A DNA stretch of 64,000 nucleotides from Zygnema cylindricum. Taxonomy: Eukaryota; Streptophyta; Zygnematophyceae; Zygnematales; Zygnemataceae. Position 1 is the first letter of the stretch. Each line of letters starts with the position of its first letter. The position numbers and the translations under genes were made by a program. Under the pieces are notes generated by a model that was not told the origin of the DNA, ran no database searches, and saw nothing but the letters and a program-made list of their open reading frames with translations. The stretch is taken from the NCBI GenBank assembly GCA_037447655.1, contig JBBHKE010000655.1, positions 62,001 through 126,000 on the forward strand. The letters are read 5' to 3'. Positions 35,560 to 48,340 of the stretch are shown here, in pieces.

Positions 35560-37000
35560 GTACTTAGGGTACGTCCCCATGTAAGCGATAATTTGAAGAA
35601 TTATTTTGGACTATAGTGAAAATTCTCCGTACTACTTTGAAGAGCGTCCCAATGTGCGAAAATGAAATGGGAATTTTGACATGTGACGGTTGTAGACGTA
35701 GGTACAACTTTATGACGGTTGAAGACGACTACGAAACTTCCGACAATTGGTGACGCCAACAAAAACAGCGACGGTTATAGACGTCTAGAGTTTTGTAATT
35801 TTGTGACATTGTAGATGTTTGGGGTTTTGTGACATTGTGACGTCATGCTCACTTATGACAACGTCGACGTCACAAATTCAAGAACTTTATGCCATGGCTA
35901 TCCGATTCCGTTTTTTGACTTTTCTCACTCGATTTTCCATAAAAATATTGCTAAACGTAGTCAAAATAATTATTTTTCAAATATCTTTCATTTCATACCA
36001 CTATTGTCGTGTCTCATTTTAAAAAGTGTGAGATAAAAGCGATAGTGTGAGAGGGGAGTGGCGACGACGCCGCAAACTTTGCAAAGGACCCATGAATGAA
36101 AGTGGAGGTCCGCGACCCCTGCAGATTATTTTCCGTACATGCTCATCTTTTCGGTACATGTGCGTGACGGGCAAAGATAAAAATAGCGAGTACTCTCCCT
36201 CGTCCTAAAATTTTCCCACTCGTGTGGCGCGTGCGTGGGTCATTTTTCATTCGTTGTTTGCAAGATACTTTGAAGTTTGAACTACAATCACCTCTCGAGG
36301 TGAGGTGATTTCCGATGAAGTTTTTTGACGGGTTGGATTCTCTTATCAGGGGGTCGAAAAGAGGAAAACGCCAAAACGCGTCCACATGACGACAAACATG
36401 GAGTACATTTGAAGCATCGAATTAACGTTGACTATGCTGTGGTAAAAATGATTTTTTCGTACGGCTAAAGTTTTTCTAGTTCAGGACTGGAATTTGAGAG
36501 GAAACGACAGAAAAAATTTGATACTTTAATGCATAAGGACACCACTTTAGTTTTCTGGGCGTTCCAATGTCCGAAATCAACTTTGTTGTCGTAAAAACTT
36601 AAAAGTCTATGTGGTCGTGCGATCGTAACGACGATTTGTAATAAAGAGTCTTTGTACTAGTTTACTAGGTGTGATAATATCCGACGAGAAAAGTCGTCAC
36701 TTAAAGTCGTGACGTACTTTTCTGAAATTGTAGACGTCATGTTTTATGTGACTTTGTTGACGCTTGGTTTTTTTGTGACACCATTGATGTCATTCACGCT
36801 TGACACTTGTCAACGTCATTAGTTCTAGACCTTTCGGCACGGCTTTTCGATTTCTTTTTTTTGTCTTTTCCCACTCCACCTGTCGTCAAATCATGCTCAC
36901 AGGTAATCAAAAATATATTTTTTTAAGCTCTTCCATCTGTACAGAAAGAGGAAGTGGGGAGAGGGAGCGTAAGAGAAAGGATATGTGCCCATGTAATCAT
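35560..37000. repeat. Dispersed repeat family with ACGTCATGCTCACTTGTGAC blocks
   Basis: The segments 35560-36480 and about 36500-37000 resemble 54870-55860 and, inverted, 63380-64000. Shared parts include TTGTAGACGT-type phrases, a GTCGACGTCAC block, a GAGGTGATTTC block and a GAGAGG tract followed by a CATGG(G/C) region. No coding domain is seen, although several short frames are open. Confidence 0.55.
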
Positions 37001-38310
37001 ATATTAGCAATCAGGCTTTGTTTTGAACTGATAATTATCCGTACTAGTTTTCAGCTTGTTCGAATGCCCAAAAAGTCGAAAACAAAAGTGTTCCCGTAGA
37101 GTCTTGACATTTGTAGATGATACATAATTTCATGACGATTTTACACCGTAGAAGTCTATTTTTTTGTGATGTTGTAGACGCCTAGTTTTTTGTGACATTG
37201 TAGACATGTACACCGTGAATCGCTATGAATGTTGATAAGACTACATCGGCGCTCTTAAATTAATGTGAAATTAATGAGTGCTATATTTTTCTTTACGTCA
37301 ATATTAGTGTTGTGTAAAGAATTTTCTTATTGCTATAAATTCGATATTGGATATATCAAATATTGAATGGATATATAGAATATTGAATGGATATATCGAA
37401 TATTGAATGGTCTGAAAGCCTTATATATCGCTCGAGGACCAACAAAGATCATCGTGATATATTTGGTGCAAGGTGGAGTTTCGTAACATTGTACAAAAAA
37501 TAGTACTCAAAATTACGCAAGAATTGCTCGCGATTTTGCAAATTTTCCATAGATGCCTCATGCGCATACAACGCACGTATGAAACGCCCAAAAAATAACA
37601 AATATGTCCATGGAACCAAATTCAAAAGTTTTTAGAATGCGTTGACCGACTTTGAATTCATAATACCGTGTATCGCTATTAGAGTTAACCTTAATAGCAA
37701 CTCACGGTGTACTGTGACGGTATTTAAAAGAGTACATTTTCGTACATTTTGTATATTATCGTACAGTTGCCTTACATTTTACATACATCTATGTATAGTG
37801 TGCATATTTTTTCGTACTTTTTAGGGCTATTTATTTTAGGGTTTTTTGGCTACATTTTCGTACATCCCCTTATACTTCAGTACAGTTGCCTTACATAGTT
37901 TATACACTTACAAACAATGGCCGTACATTTTTGTCCGTTTTAGGGTTATGTAAGGGGGGTTTTAGGGTTTCTATTTTTTAGCATTACCTTTCTTTCCCGC
38001 ATATTTCAATACAATTGTTTTAAATTTTTCGTACTTTTAAGCTTTTTAGAGTACACTTTCCGAAAAATGATGTACATTTCAGTATGTATTTTGTTCTTTA
38101 TCACACTTTTTAAGGATTTTTTTCCAATCAGACTCTTAGTATATTTTTTTACATCTCCGTTCGTTCTCGTACAGCAAAAAATGTTCGAAATTTACGAAAA
38201 GTATAAAATCGATGAATATTACGCCGTTAATCTATACGAATTGGACAATTATAGACGAGACCATCTTCGCGCGCGTGTCTTGTGTTTAGAATTTTCCGTA
38301 CAATTTATCC
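37001..38310. other. Intergenic, MITE fragments, no gene
   Basis: A TACACCG end lies at about 37207 and a minimal 48-bp MITE at 37664-37711. Tandem ATATCGAATATTGAATGG units lie at about 37365-37410, probably a fragment of the hAT-like MITE. The rest contains repeated CGTACATTTT phrases and weak short frames only. Confidence 0.5.
37664..37711. mobile_element. Minimal TACACCG-type MITE (48 bp)
   Basis: Two facing ends (TACCGTGTATCGCTATTAGA and its imperfect complement, closing CTCACGGTGTA) meet almost directly with nearly no interior. It looks like an extreme deletion derivative of the 200-590-bp family. Confidence 0.55.
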
Positions 38311-39428
38311 TGTAATTCTATGGGCTCCATTGCCACACTGAATTTGCAGGTCTAAAGAAGCTATTCTAGATGGTGCCGAATCTAAGTTTATATAAACCCA
38401 AATGATTGACACCTTAACAATCACAACCCTATTACTGCTTCACCCCTGTGAAATAAGACTTTTTGTGTGCTCAGTTCCAACACAAAATGCAAAGTTAGAA
38501 AATGAGTTTTGGATAACATTCCCCACTTTGACTTTCCCTTAGAAATGCAGCCACCCTAGCAAGCAAAAACTCTAACCGACTACACTCTTGTGTAGCCTAG
38601 ACTCCCCTGAGTCCGCAGCAAAAAGAATCACTGAAAATGGTCAACTGAGTTTATTCTTATAGCTGGCCAAAGTTAGCCTTTTCTACAAGATGCTCTCACG
38701 GAGAGGCGGCTACCTACCCAAGTCCTATACCCCTCTCTAAACCCCCTTATATTGAAATACCAACCAATCACAAAACTGTACTGTATAAGAAAGTACAGGT
38801 GTCGGAGTACTTTGTGTACGGACATTGTACGACACAGCCATAATGCGACATTTGTCACATCCGAATTTTTGTCTTCCGTTCTGGAGATTCTGTAAACTTG
38901 TATGATGTTGCCACGTGTCATCCGGTGTGGCGACATCCATAAACTGCCGAATTATCCTTTATGCGAAGCCGGCTCTAACCACGGCCCTCCGATTAGATAA
39001 CCTTTTAAAGTAAGCCGTTAAAATAAATATTCGCACCATTTATTTCGTGTGGTACAATAGTTTAGGACACGTTCTATGTTCCACTGTACTTTTGTTAGTT
39101 AAATGAAATGTCCTACGTCTAATTGTTTAAATACCTATCAAACCTCACGTACCTTATTACATCTCCTAGAATATAGGATAACGCTGTCGGCTACCGTTTA
39201 TTTTGACGAACAGTAGGTACCATGATCAAATCCTGGGTCCGTCAATCCCCTTTTGGTAAATCTATTAGAAACTACCCCTGTTCCTCTAGAAAGCCTAGCA
39301 ACCATGGCTTTAGCTCTTTATCCAGCCTTCGGTGACTATAACAAGTGTGAGGGCTTGGAGAAAGGAGTTAGAGGCAGACTACCTCTGCTCTTTTCTATCC
39401 CAGACCTAGAAATACTCAAATTTCAACA
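38311..39428 (-). mobile_element. Solo LTR (1,118 bp) of the same family as 5354-6665
   Basis: It begins TGTAATTCTATGGGCTCC and ends TTTCAACA on the plus strand (TG...CA). It is flanked by TATCC (38306-38310) and CATCC (39429-39433), a 4 of 5 target duplication. It shares the GCCACGTGTCATCCGG block, the tRNA-like segment near 39165-39246 and the AGACCTAGAAATACT end with the other full copy. The minus strand carries the TATA-like block. No coding capacity is seen. Confidence 0.75.
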
Positions 39429-39596
39429 CATCCATACGCAGTATCCGTATATTTTATCCGTACGAAAAGCATACACATTTTATAAAAGATTCAAAAACTA
39501 GAAAAAATAACGAAATTTCGTAAAAAATGTCAAAATTCGTACGAATGAGACATCATTGAAATTTCCCGACAATCCATTCTGTACCAGTGTACGGAG

Positions 39597-39774
39597 GAAT
39601 CGCTATTCTTATCGACCAAATAAAATCATTGTGATGTATCGTAATTTACCGCAATATATGGAAAATTCGGAATATTAGCTTGGTAAATATAGTGGGTCGA
39701 TATATCAATTATCGGTCGGTCAAAAAGGTGTATATCAAATATCGGCAAGCGGGCTCTAATATAAAACACTACAG
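39597..39774. repeat. Fragment of hAT-like terminal sequence
   Basis: This stretch has ATCGGTCGGTCAAAAAGG, ATATCGGCAAGCGG and a closing AAAACACTA resembling one end of the hAT-like MITEs. It directly abuts the full hAT element. Confidence 0.45.
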
Positions 39775-40345
39775 TAATGTTGGGTATCGGGTAAAATCAT
39801 ATCGCAACAATCTCGATATTCAATAAATCGATTATTGATCGGACAAACTCCTAGATATATCGTACCAGGACCAACATAAATTATCGCCATATATTTCACA
39901 ATATATAGTACTTTTTAAATTTGATGCTTTATGTAATATGCTATTTTATCGAAAACGAAAAATTGTATGATACGCCACGTACGACGTGAATTTTGTTCCG
40001 TTACTTCAAGGTAGAAGTTGAAAAATGTAACCGAAGAAAAACTACTATTTCATATAATGACTTATTTAGTACGTACATAACTTCAATTTGTCAAACAATA
40101 AGCTCACACTAATTTAGTCAAATATGATTTGATAAAAAAAAAATTGCACTATACATTTTAGCCAGGATTACTTACCAATCTGCAGGCACGAAGCATTACA
40201 TTGATACTTATCCATCTACAGCGATTAGTATTATACAAAGGTTACATTATTAGCTTTCTTCATGGTTTCCTATGGGATATGAGGCAGCATGAGCAGTGTA
40301 GAGGAAGATGACACTCAACTGCTTCCACATATGGAATAAGTAGAC

Positions 40346-42380
40346 ATGGAAAATTCATTAGAAATTGCAGAAAAATTCATTAGAAATTGCAAATCAGTTT
40401 AGGGATGCGAGAAAGGTCATTCCCAAAGGGGTAAATTCTAAAGTTTGGCATCACTTTAAAGTCCTACATGATGGGAAGCATACAGGCAAGGCTTGTTGCA
40501 ATCATTGTTATATGCTTGTGGGGAAGGGAAAGTCGATGAGTCCTACTAATTTACTATCTCACTTTAGGGTTCATCAGAAAAAGTTATTTGCATATGATAA
40601 ATTGAAATAAGCATAAGAAAAGCCCAGAGCTTTGGAGGATTTCGTATAGAGAGGGAGCTTTGGAGGAGGGGCGACAACAACATGATTTCGTATAGAGAGG
40701 GAGCTTTGGAGGAGGGGCGACAACATCAATCAAAGACAGGCTCGTTCGGTGGATCGTGTTGGACTGCCAGCCACTAAGTGTCATGGAGAGCCCAGAATTT
40801 CGAGAAAAGTGAAGGGCTTGGCGCCAAAGGTGGTGATTCCAGATCGGCGTGGACTAATTTCCAAAATGGAGGAAATCAAAATGAAGGTCGGTCTGTCTAC
40901 GTTTAGAGAACCTTTTGGAAGGTGAAACTTTGAGCATTCCTAAAGACTCATGGACATCCTTATCAAATGAATCCTTCTGTTATATGACGGCTCACTTCAT
41001 CAACTCTGAATGGGATCTTCGGAATGTTTATTTAGGGTGCTCTCCGTTCCTAGTAGCCATACAGCAGAAGCGAAGCAGGAAAATCCATGTCTTGTGATTG
41101 ACATGGTTGCATAGACCAAGCACGAAAATCCATGTCTTGTGATTGACATGGTTGCATAGACCATTTGTTAGAGCTAGTCACATGAAAGTTCTTTATTGGT
41201 CTTAGTGTTGCATCACATTTGAAAATTGCACGCAATCTTGTGGGGTTCTTTAGAAGCTCACCGAGAGCAACTAATTTTCTCAAAAATGTTGCGAGTGAAA
41301 TGAACTGGAAAGTTTTAATACCGGATGTAGCCACGAGGTGGTGGTCAACCTACTCCATTCTTACTTCGATTTTGTATTTGAAAACGCTATTACAAGCACT
41401 TATAACGACAATTGTGCCACCGAATGCGAGGTGGAGTGAAGAGGCATGGATGGTCATTGAGATAGGTGTTATTCTTCTAAAACCTTTTATAGTTGCCCAA
41501 CGTGTGTTGGAAAGATAAAACTATGTAATTTTGAGTTGGGTGCCGGTAATTGTCCACTCACTACTCAAAGGGCGCAAAAAAGTAGTAGGTGACACATCAA
41601 ATGGAGAATGTGATATTTTAGTAATTAATAAAACTGCGGAGATGATGGTAACCGATTTTGAGATTTGATTCGGCACGTTAGAGTTAACATCTCTATGGAT
41701 GAAGATATTTTTTGCTTGTGTATTAGATCCTAAGACAAAAAACACAGGATTTTTAACACCTTTGGAGGTAGATAGGGTATGGCAAGAAATTGTCAACATG
41801 ATGTTGGAAAAATTTGACATGGATGCTTAAGTGTTTGGACATTCAAAGGGTGATAGTGAAGGGTTGTTGATGGAAATCGGAAACAATTCAAATAAAAAAG
41901 GTGTGAATGAAGTTGATGATGATGATGAGGATGACATCTTGAAGGCGTTACAAAAAGAGCATTCCATTTCCATGTCTTTGGTAATGGAAACCGTTCAAAA
42001 ACCTTCGGCCTCATAACTCACTCGATATGAGTTTAAGGAGCATTTGCTCGACGAAGTTGAACTATAAAAAGAAAGAAGTATTTTAGAACATTCACAACAC
42101 GAACAGGCAAACCCATTGAAGTGGAAGGCCGACACGTAAAATTGGTTTCCGACATTGAGCTTTTTGACTCTCATAACTTTAGCTATACCGGCCACTTCAT
42201 CTCCTTCCGAGCGAGTTTTTTCCATTGCTAGTCAACTAAACAAGGTTAAGCGAAACCGGTTGACTCTAAAATCGGTTGAAAGACTTATTATCTTGAAAGG
42301 CTCATGGAAAGCAACGGAATCGCTCACAAATATTCGTGATGAGAAAAAAACGAAGTTGGAAAGAAGAGGATATTAGTGAC
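40346..42380 (+). pseudogene. hAT transposase pseudogene (BED zinc finger to C-terminal dimerisation domain)
   Basis: Collinear fragments on the plus strand show the hAT order. A BED zinc finger (WHHFKVL, CCNHC, LLSHFRVH) lies at 40400-40600. The RVLDCQP-like segment follows, then WTSLSNESFCYMTAHFIN (about 40950-41020), where hAT catalytic-core sequence is expected. Next come RSSPRATNFL and PDVATRWWSTYSIL (41240-41360), an acidic linker, and the C-terminal SPSERVFSIASQLN then KRNRLTLKSVERLIILK (42190-42300). Stops after 40608, several frameshifts, and tandem duplications of about 46 bp (40638/40684) and 45 bp (41080/41125) disrupt it. It is not functional as it stands. Confidence 0.85.
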
Positions 42381-42569
42381 AACAAGAACAATAAGGTTGT
42401 AGCCAAGAAACGTAGGAAAGGAACACGAAATGAAATTGGAGATTGGTGGAATAGTTTATCCAACAAAAAATTAATTTCGCAAAATTATGTTTTTTATGGA
42501 AGATTTCTAGGGTGCACGGTTATGAGAGTTTGAATTTCACCTTATTTGTTTGAGAAATATTATATAATT

Positions 42570-42930
42570 TATATTTTGGATTTCGAATATTGGGAAATTG
42601 GGAAAGTTTAAATTTTGGGATTTCGGGATTATGGAATAATCACGTGTTTGAATGTGGAAAATGTGGAAAAAATCGCATAATTTGGACATGTCGGGGTTTG
42701 AAACCTTAAGGAGTTTGAAAAAATTTCAATTGAGGAATTGGACTTGGAAATTCTATGTTGTTAGTGTGAGAATCAATGGAAAATTCATATTTGGATTTCG
42801 GATATTGGGAACTTGGGAAGGTAGAAAATTTGGGATTTTGGGATTATAGGATAGTCACGTATTTAAATATGGGAAATGTGGATTTAATCGCATAATTTGG
42901 ACATGTTGGATTTTGAAACCTTTGCGTGAA
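42570..42930. repeat. Direct repeat in the 3' part of the hAT element
   Basis: The segments at about 42570-42710 and 42788-42927 are similar over about 140 bp, sharing TTGGATTTCG, GGGATTATGG/AGG and AATCGCATAATTTGGACATG. They lie between the transposase end and the right terminus. Confidence 0.75.
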
Positions 42931-43491
42931 CAAATTTCTTTCAAGGAATTAGATTTGGAATTTTGGAAAGTAAATAGCTAATATTAATGTGAAAATATGG
43001 GTTAGTTGTGGCCCCATATTGATTTCAGAAGTCGGTTGGAATTATATTGCATTTAAAAGAAGTGTAAAAAACGTGAATTTTTATTATTATTGTTGTTACA
43101 AGTTGTGGTGTAATTTGGAGTAGCACTAGTACCAGCAGCAGCAGCATTAGTACTAGCAGCAACAACAACAATAACACTTTTAGCATATTTCGGAAATCAC
43201 ATTTTTTAAGCATAATGTGAGAGAAAACTACATACATAAATCTAAAAACCAGAAAATAAATATGGAGCGTGTATGGGGAAACAAACACCTACAAATATAA
43301 TAAAAACCAAGAAAAAAAACTACGATATATCGCGATACATTATATCGGCATATCGGCTCGATATATCGGCAAAATATCGCGATATGTAACTTCTCCATAT
43401 ATCGAAGCGATATATCGATTATCGGGTACCTAAAATTCGGTACATATCGAATATCGACAAGTGGTCCTCGATACCCAACACTACACAACAC

Positions 43492-43702
43492 TAAACCGTG
43501 AATCGCTATTAGCGTTAACAAATATTTAATGTTAAATAACAATTACAATGATATACGCTAATTGGGAATTTGGGGATTTTTAAGGAAATCGGTCACTCTA
43601 ATTTACTTTTTAGGGATTTTTAATCAATCTATTTAAGAATTTGGGTAAAAATTTGGAGGCGCCAAATTACGGTGATTAACGCTAATATCGATTTGCGGTG
43701 TA
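43492..43702. mobile_element. TACACCG-type MITE (211 bp)
   Basis: It starts TAAACCGTGAATCGCTATTA and ends AACGCTAATATCGATTTGCG then GTGTA. The ends are imperfect inverted repeats of the same family as 35320-35520. It sits between the hAT element and the next MITE. Confidence 0.65.
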
Positions 43703-43707
43703 GTGAA

Positions 43708-44166
43708 CAGAGGTCGCAATCGGGTACCCGAATCCGTACCTGGCCGGTTCCCGACCGCCCGCGTCGCATCCAGAACGGATTCGGGTGCCAAATTTTGGGG
43801 GCCGACCAAATTCGAGCGGGTGATTCAGAAAAAAAAAGTAGGGTACGGCCGGGTAAGCAAAAAACGAAAAAAATTGAAGGTTATGTATTGTCCATATTTT
43901 CCAGCATTATTGTACTTTGTACTCTTGGTATCGTGGAAGGTATAGGGAGATGTACCACTAATTTTGTACTTATTCCGGTACAAGCGGGTACGGATAGTCG
44001 CAGGAAATCGAATTTCGGTTAACTTTTAGTTTTGTAAACGCTTATCGGGTAACGGGTAACAGTTTAGGAGCGTGACATTGCCCAGTCAGGTTTCGGGTGT
44101 TTAGATTTTAAGAAGAAAAAAAATGTCGGTTTCAGGTATCTAAAATTTTAACTTTTGCGACCTCTG
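43708..44166. mobile_element. CAGAGGTCGCAA MITE (459 bp)
   Basis: Terminal inverted repeats CAGAGGTCGCAA and TTTTGCGACCTCTG bound a noncoding element containing GTACCCG and TTGTACTTTGTACTCTT blocks. The CAGAGGTCGCAA end is typical of hAT superfamily termini. A copy of exactly the same length lies at 53567-54025. Confidence 0.8.
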
Positions 44167-44238
44167 CCCGTGAATATAGGTAAAGGTTTAATTCGTATCA
44201 CTCATACTAATTCATGAGGAATGTAAACAAGTGTATTA

Positions 44239-44827
44239 TACATTGGTAATCGTTATTAGTGATAATAAAAAATTAGCGTAAATGCTAATTTAATGTTAAT
44301 AACGCTAATTCGTGATTTTGTGTCCAAAAAAAAAATAGCATTCACATAAATTTGGCACTTAACGCCAATTTGTGTGTCGACTTCATAGCCTGTACAGTGA
44401 GTTGTCATCGATACTATTTCAAGTGCAGGTGTACTTTCCTGATTTCTTTCGCCGAAATACGTACTTGTGCAGTTTGGAAATCGTACAAAACATGTAAATT
44501 AGTGCAATATTTACGCTATTTTATGCTTTATATTTTGCAATGTTCCGCTCTTTCCAGCGGCTAACTGGTACTGAAATTTGATTTATATGCGGAGCGCACT
44601 TAATGTTGTAGAAATGAGATGTCACGTGGACGCAATGTACGTAAACGAGCTTCTATTACATCACACTCATTCCGACGAAAGTAATATTAAATGGTTAACA
44701 CTAAATAAATACCTTCTTTATTGGCGTTATTTATATTTCAATGTTAATAACACTAATTTATGATTTTGGGCCTAAAAAAGCCGCGACAAAATTGAAGTTA
44801 TTAACACCAATAACGATTAGCGGTGTA
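44239..44827. mobile_element. TACACCG-type MITE (about 589 bp)
   Basis: It starts TACATTGGTAATCGTTATTA and ends CCAATAACGATTAGCGGTGT followed by A, facing imperfect inverted repeats. Its length matches the 592-bp copy at 45856-46447, suggesting a full-length form near 590 bp. Confidence 0.6.
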
Positions 44828-45855
44828 GCTTACGAAGTGCATCATTCCGTTCGAAAAATCAATGTTTTGTAGTAAAGTAAAAGTGATACGTAACGTGGTT
44901 GAAAAGCAAAAGCGAGGGGTGATGACGTCGACAATCAGATTCGATTCAGGGTAACCTTCCATCAGGCGAAAAGTGGGGTTGTTAACTGGAGAAAGTACCT
45001 TTTCGTACAGAGTCGTACTATTTTTTTTTTTTTTTACAAAAGATGTTTACTAGAAATTCGTTAAGATTCTCCAGACTTCTTGGCGAAAACTTCCACCGTC
45101 CGATTTTGAATTTTCGACGCAAACGCCCCTTCTTTCCAGTACTTGGCAAGTCTCCTCCGACTGTCCTTAGGAGGACACTTTGCTCTTACTGGACGCGTAT
45201 ATAGGTCCACTTGTAAAAGTCAGAGTCGATCCACGACGGAAGTGAAGCTATAAACTTACATGTGGCAAATGGCGTGTACCTTCTGACATCAAAGCCACCC
45301 TGTTCGACGACAAAATCTTGGTTGTAGGACATCCCGTCACGCCTCCGCTGGTACAGCGATAATACATGAACGTACAAATGGTACATTCATGGACATTTGT
45401 CCAAATTTTCATTTTGCAACGGTTTTGGTACGACGACAAATACAAGGACGTACAGATTGTACATTAGCGTGACGCTACTAGATATTTTAATCTGCGTCCA
45501 CTCGTACAGATACGCAGTTGAGATTTTGTACTTTTCAAATCTTTCATTAACCCCGGGCGGCTCAACAGGATCCTACGTGGTATCAATCGCAATCTAACAC
45601 GTAAGCAATTTTTGCTTCACTGGCACGACCTGATGGAAAGGTGTTACAAATATTACTGCCAGTAAACGTGTCCGTACGATTACTGGGAACGCCTGATGGA
45701 AGTTTACCCTCATACTCATAAAAAATTGAAAGATCGCTCGGACCTGTTCACACGTGTTCAAATGTCGACTATGCGAACACATTACGTTATGGGAATGTGT
45801 CGGTAAATTAGTGTTATGTGTGTTAATTAGCCATGTTTGTTTGCTAGGTTTAAGC
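44828..45855. other. Intergenic, no gene recognised
   Basis: This mixed sequence has recurrent CGTACA and TGGTACGACG-type phrases and several 60-66-residue open frames without domains. I see nothing to support a gene. Confidence 0.4.
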
Positions 45856-46447
45856 TACACCGTCGATCGTATTTAGCGTGTAGAAATTATTAGTGTGTAG
45901 AATAATTTAGTGTCATGTACACTAATTTTGACTTAGAATTTTTTTGAAAAAAAAGTTATACAATAATTTTTCAACGAACGCCAATATGGGTACAGCTGAT
46001 TTGTCGAGAGGATATTCACAGTAATATAGGTAAAAGTACAAATTCTGACAATTCGTACACTGTCGCATACTTTCACAGTAATTAATTCCTAACTCTAATT
46101 TCGGTTTTTTAGGGGTGTAGGCAATACGCGACAAATAAATGTACACTAAAACAGGTACAGGTACGAAATCTCTTAATTCACAGGGCAGTTTTTCGTGTGA
46201 TAGAAGATATTTTTAAAAATATCTCTACTTGTATAATACAAAAGTACATTTTTATACGAACCGACACGTTCCGTACTCCACACTAATAAAAACATACATA
46301 AATTAAAATGGTGTACACTAATTGTTCATCTCGTAATTAGCGTACAGGAAAAATTAGTATCGTTTACCCTATTTTAGGTAAAACCCTCAAAATTTAGTGT
46401 TCAACACGCCGAATTAGTGTTCAACACGCTAAACGATCGACGGTGTA
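45856..46447. mobile_element. TACACCG-type MITE (592 bp)
   Basis: It starts TACACCGTCGATCGTATTTA and ends CACGCTAAACGATCGACGGT then GTA. The interior has many AATTAGTGT phrases. It aligns internally with 62428-62640. Confidence 0.7.
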
Positions 46448-48340
46448 GAGAACCCAAAATATCACTAATAACAATATTCCTTTCCTTAATAGTTTATATT
46501 TTCAACATGAAGCCATTTACGGTGTAGACATTGTGACGCCATGCTCACTTGTGACACTAATTTTTGAACATTTTGCCACGCCTTCTGTTTTGTTACCAAA
46601 TTACGTATAAAGAGAGTCAAAAAAAAATGTTTATTACAAGCTCTTTCATTTCATATCAAAATTATCTTGTTTACTACTTAGAAGAGGGCGATGGAAGAGG
46701 TAGTGGAAGAGGGACGGGAAGAGGCGTCAACGGCATAAACTTGTACAAAGACCCATGAAAGAAAAGGTAAATTGCAAACGGCCATACACAATTTGTGAAA
46801 ACAACAAAAAGGAAAATATGATCTTTACCAGATTGACATTCCTCATTTGTCCACATTATTCCCTTTTTGCCGAGCAGAACGAATGATAGTACCGATCCAC
46901 GAAATCATTGGATAAAATACCACGAATATGTTTGTAAATATGATTGTAAATAATGTTTGTCAACAGTTGCCAATTAAAACTCTCCCTCTCCTACTCCCAC
47001 TCCCCTTCCCTCTCCCCCTCCCCCTCCCCCTTCCCCTCCCTCTCCACTTCCCCTTTCCCCTCCCTCTCTCCCTATCCTCCCTCTCACAGTAAAAACGCAA
47101 ATAGCATCTCCTTTCTCAATTTCAAAATAATAGAGAAGTTATTTCTATTTTTCTCTTTTTCCTACTTTTTTTTCTCCTTTTTTTCATATTGTGAGGCATG
47201 CTGATGAGTTGGTATTCTCATTGTAATGTTTATCCAACAAAAAAATCACAAAATGCTAAAGCTATTTAGTTTTACCAGATTTTTCTTTAAGAAAATAATA
47301 AATTTGGAATTTATGATAAGAATTTTATCTTCTTGTTTATTTGATATCAAAATGCAAAAAAAGCAAAATACGAATTTCGAGCATTTAAATTATCCAATCG
47401 TAAGATAAAAAATGCTCTAAATCTTCTCCAAATAAAATTCACCACATGTGGTCGGAAATCTTCATATATAAAAAAACATCTTCGCCTCCTTAATATAAGA
47501 GTTTGAGACCTCTCTTCCTCCAACTCTTTCTCCCACCCTCCCCCACACTCCGTATTCTGATGGTTTTCTCCCTTTCCCTATCTTTCAAATAAATCACAAA
47601 TATTTGTCGATATCTCTATAGTGAGTATAAAATTGTTCCAATATTAATCCAAAAACTTACATCCTATCTTTTTCACATTTCCCTCCCTCCCCCACCCTCC
47701 CTCTCTCTCTCCCCTTCCCTCTGCCTCTCCCTACCTCTCCCTCTCCCTCTCCCTCCTCCCATCCTCCCTCTTCCCCCTCCCTTCTCCTCCTTATCCCTCC
47801 TCTTCATCATCCTCCTCCTCCTCCTCTCCTCTCATCCTCCCCCCTCCTCCTCCTCTCCCTCTTTCCATCCCTCCCTCTCTCGTCCAATCAGTCATGATTG
47901 GAAGTACTTCGAAAGGTTAGATTCAGATTGTCACAAAAAAAACCCTAAAAAACCGAAGTAGTCCTTAATTTGAGAGATTTCCCTATGCTCTCATTGTTAT
48001 TTACAAGGCAGTTTGTGCACTCCACTCCCTAATCATGACTTAACCATCTTTCTTAGTTTACCGATTCCTTCTAACCATAAATTTGGTGACCAAACATGGG
48101 ATGGATCCAACTCTCTTCTTTCGAAATCGGATTTTAGTACCTGTTCTAAACCCTTGTAGCTAGATCTAGATCTTTCCCGTGACAGATAAGACATCTGGTT
48201 TTAGTTTTGGGAGTGATTTGTTGTTCCGGAGCGTCTTTGGATGAGTTCCTCCGTATTTTAAATCGACTTTCTTTCGAGATATGGGGCCATGGGAGCCCGC
48301 TCTCTATTGTCCTCTCACTTTATGTCGTTATTTATATAAA
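46448..48340. repeat. CT-rich satellites and a dispersed repeat, no gene
   Basis: CCCTCTCC tracts lie at 46980-47085 and 47680-47880 and are separated by AT-rich DNA that resembles 14740-15540. Short Leu/Ser/Pro frames here are artefacts. At 47930-48340 the DNA is non-repetitive, with no domain in its short frames. Confidence 0.6.

Larger units (their letters stand above)
39775..43483 (+). mobile_element. hAT transposon (about 3.7 kb) with TIRs, decayed
   Basis: Left end TAATGTTGGGTATCGGG and right end CGATACCCAACACTA are inverted repeats. The 8-bp flanks CACTACAG and CACAACAC agree at 6 of 8 positions. The subterminal regions are rich in ATATCG palindromes. Inside lies a recognisable but disrupted hAT transposase. 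The termini resemble those of three MITEs here (16097, 48964, 54100), which makes this family a candidate source of their transposase. Confidence 0.75.
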
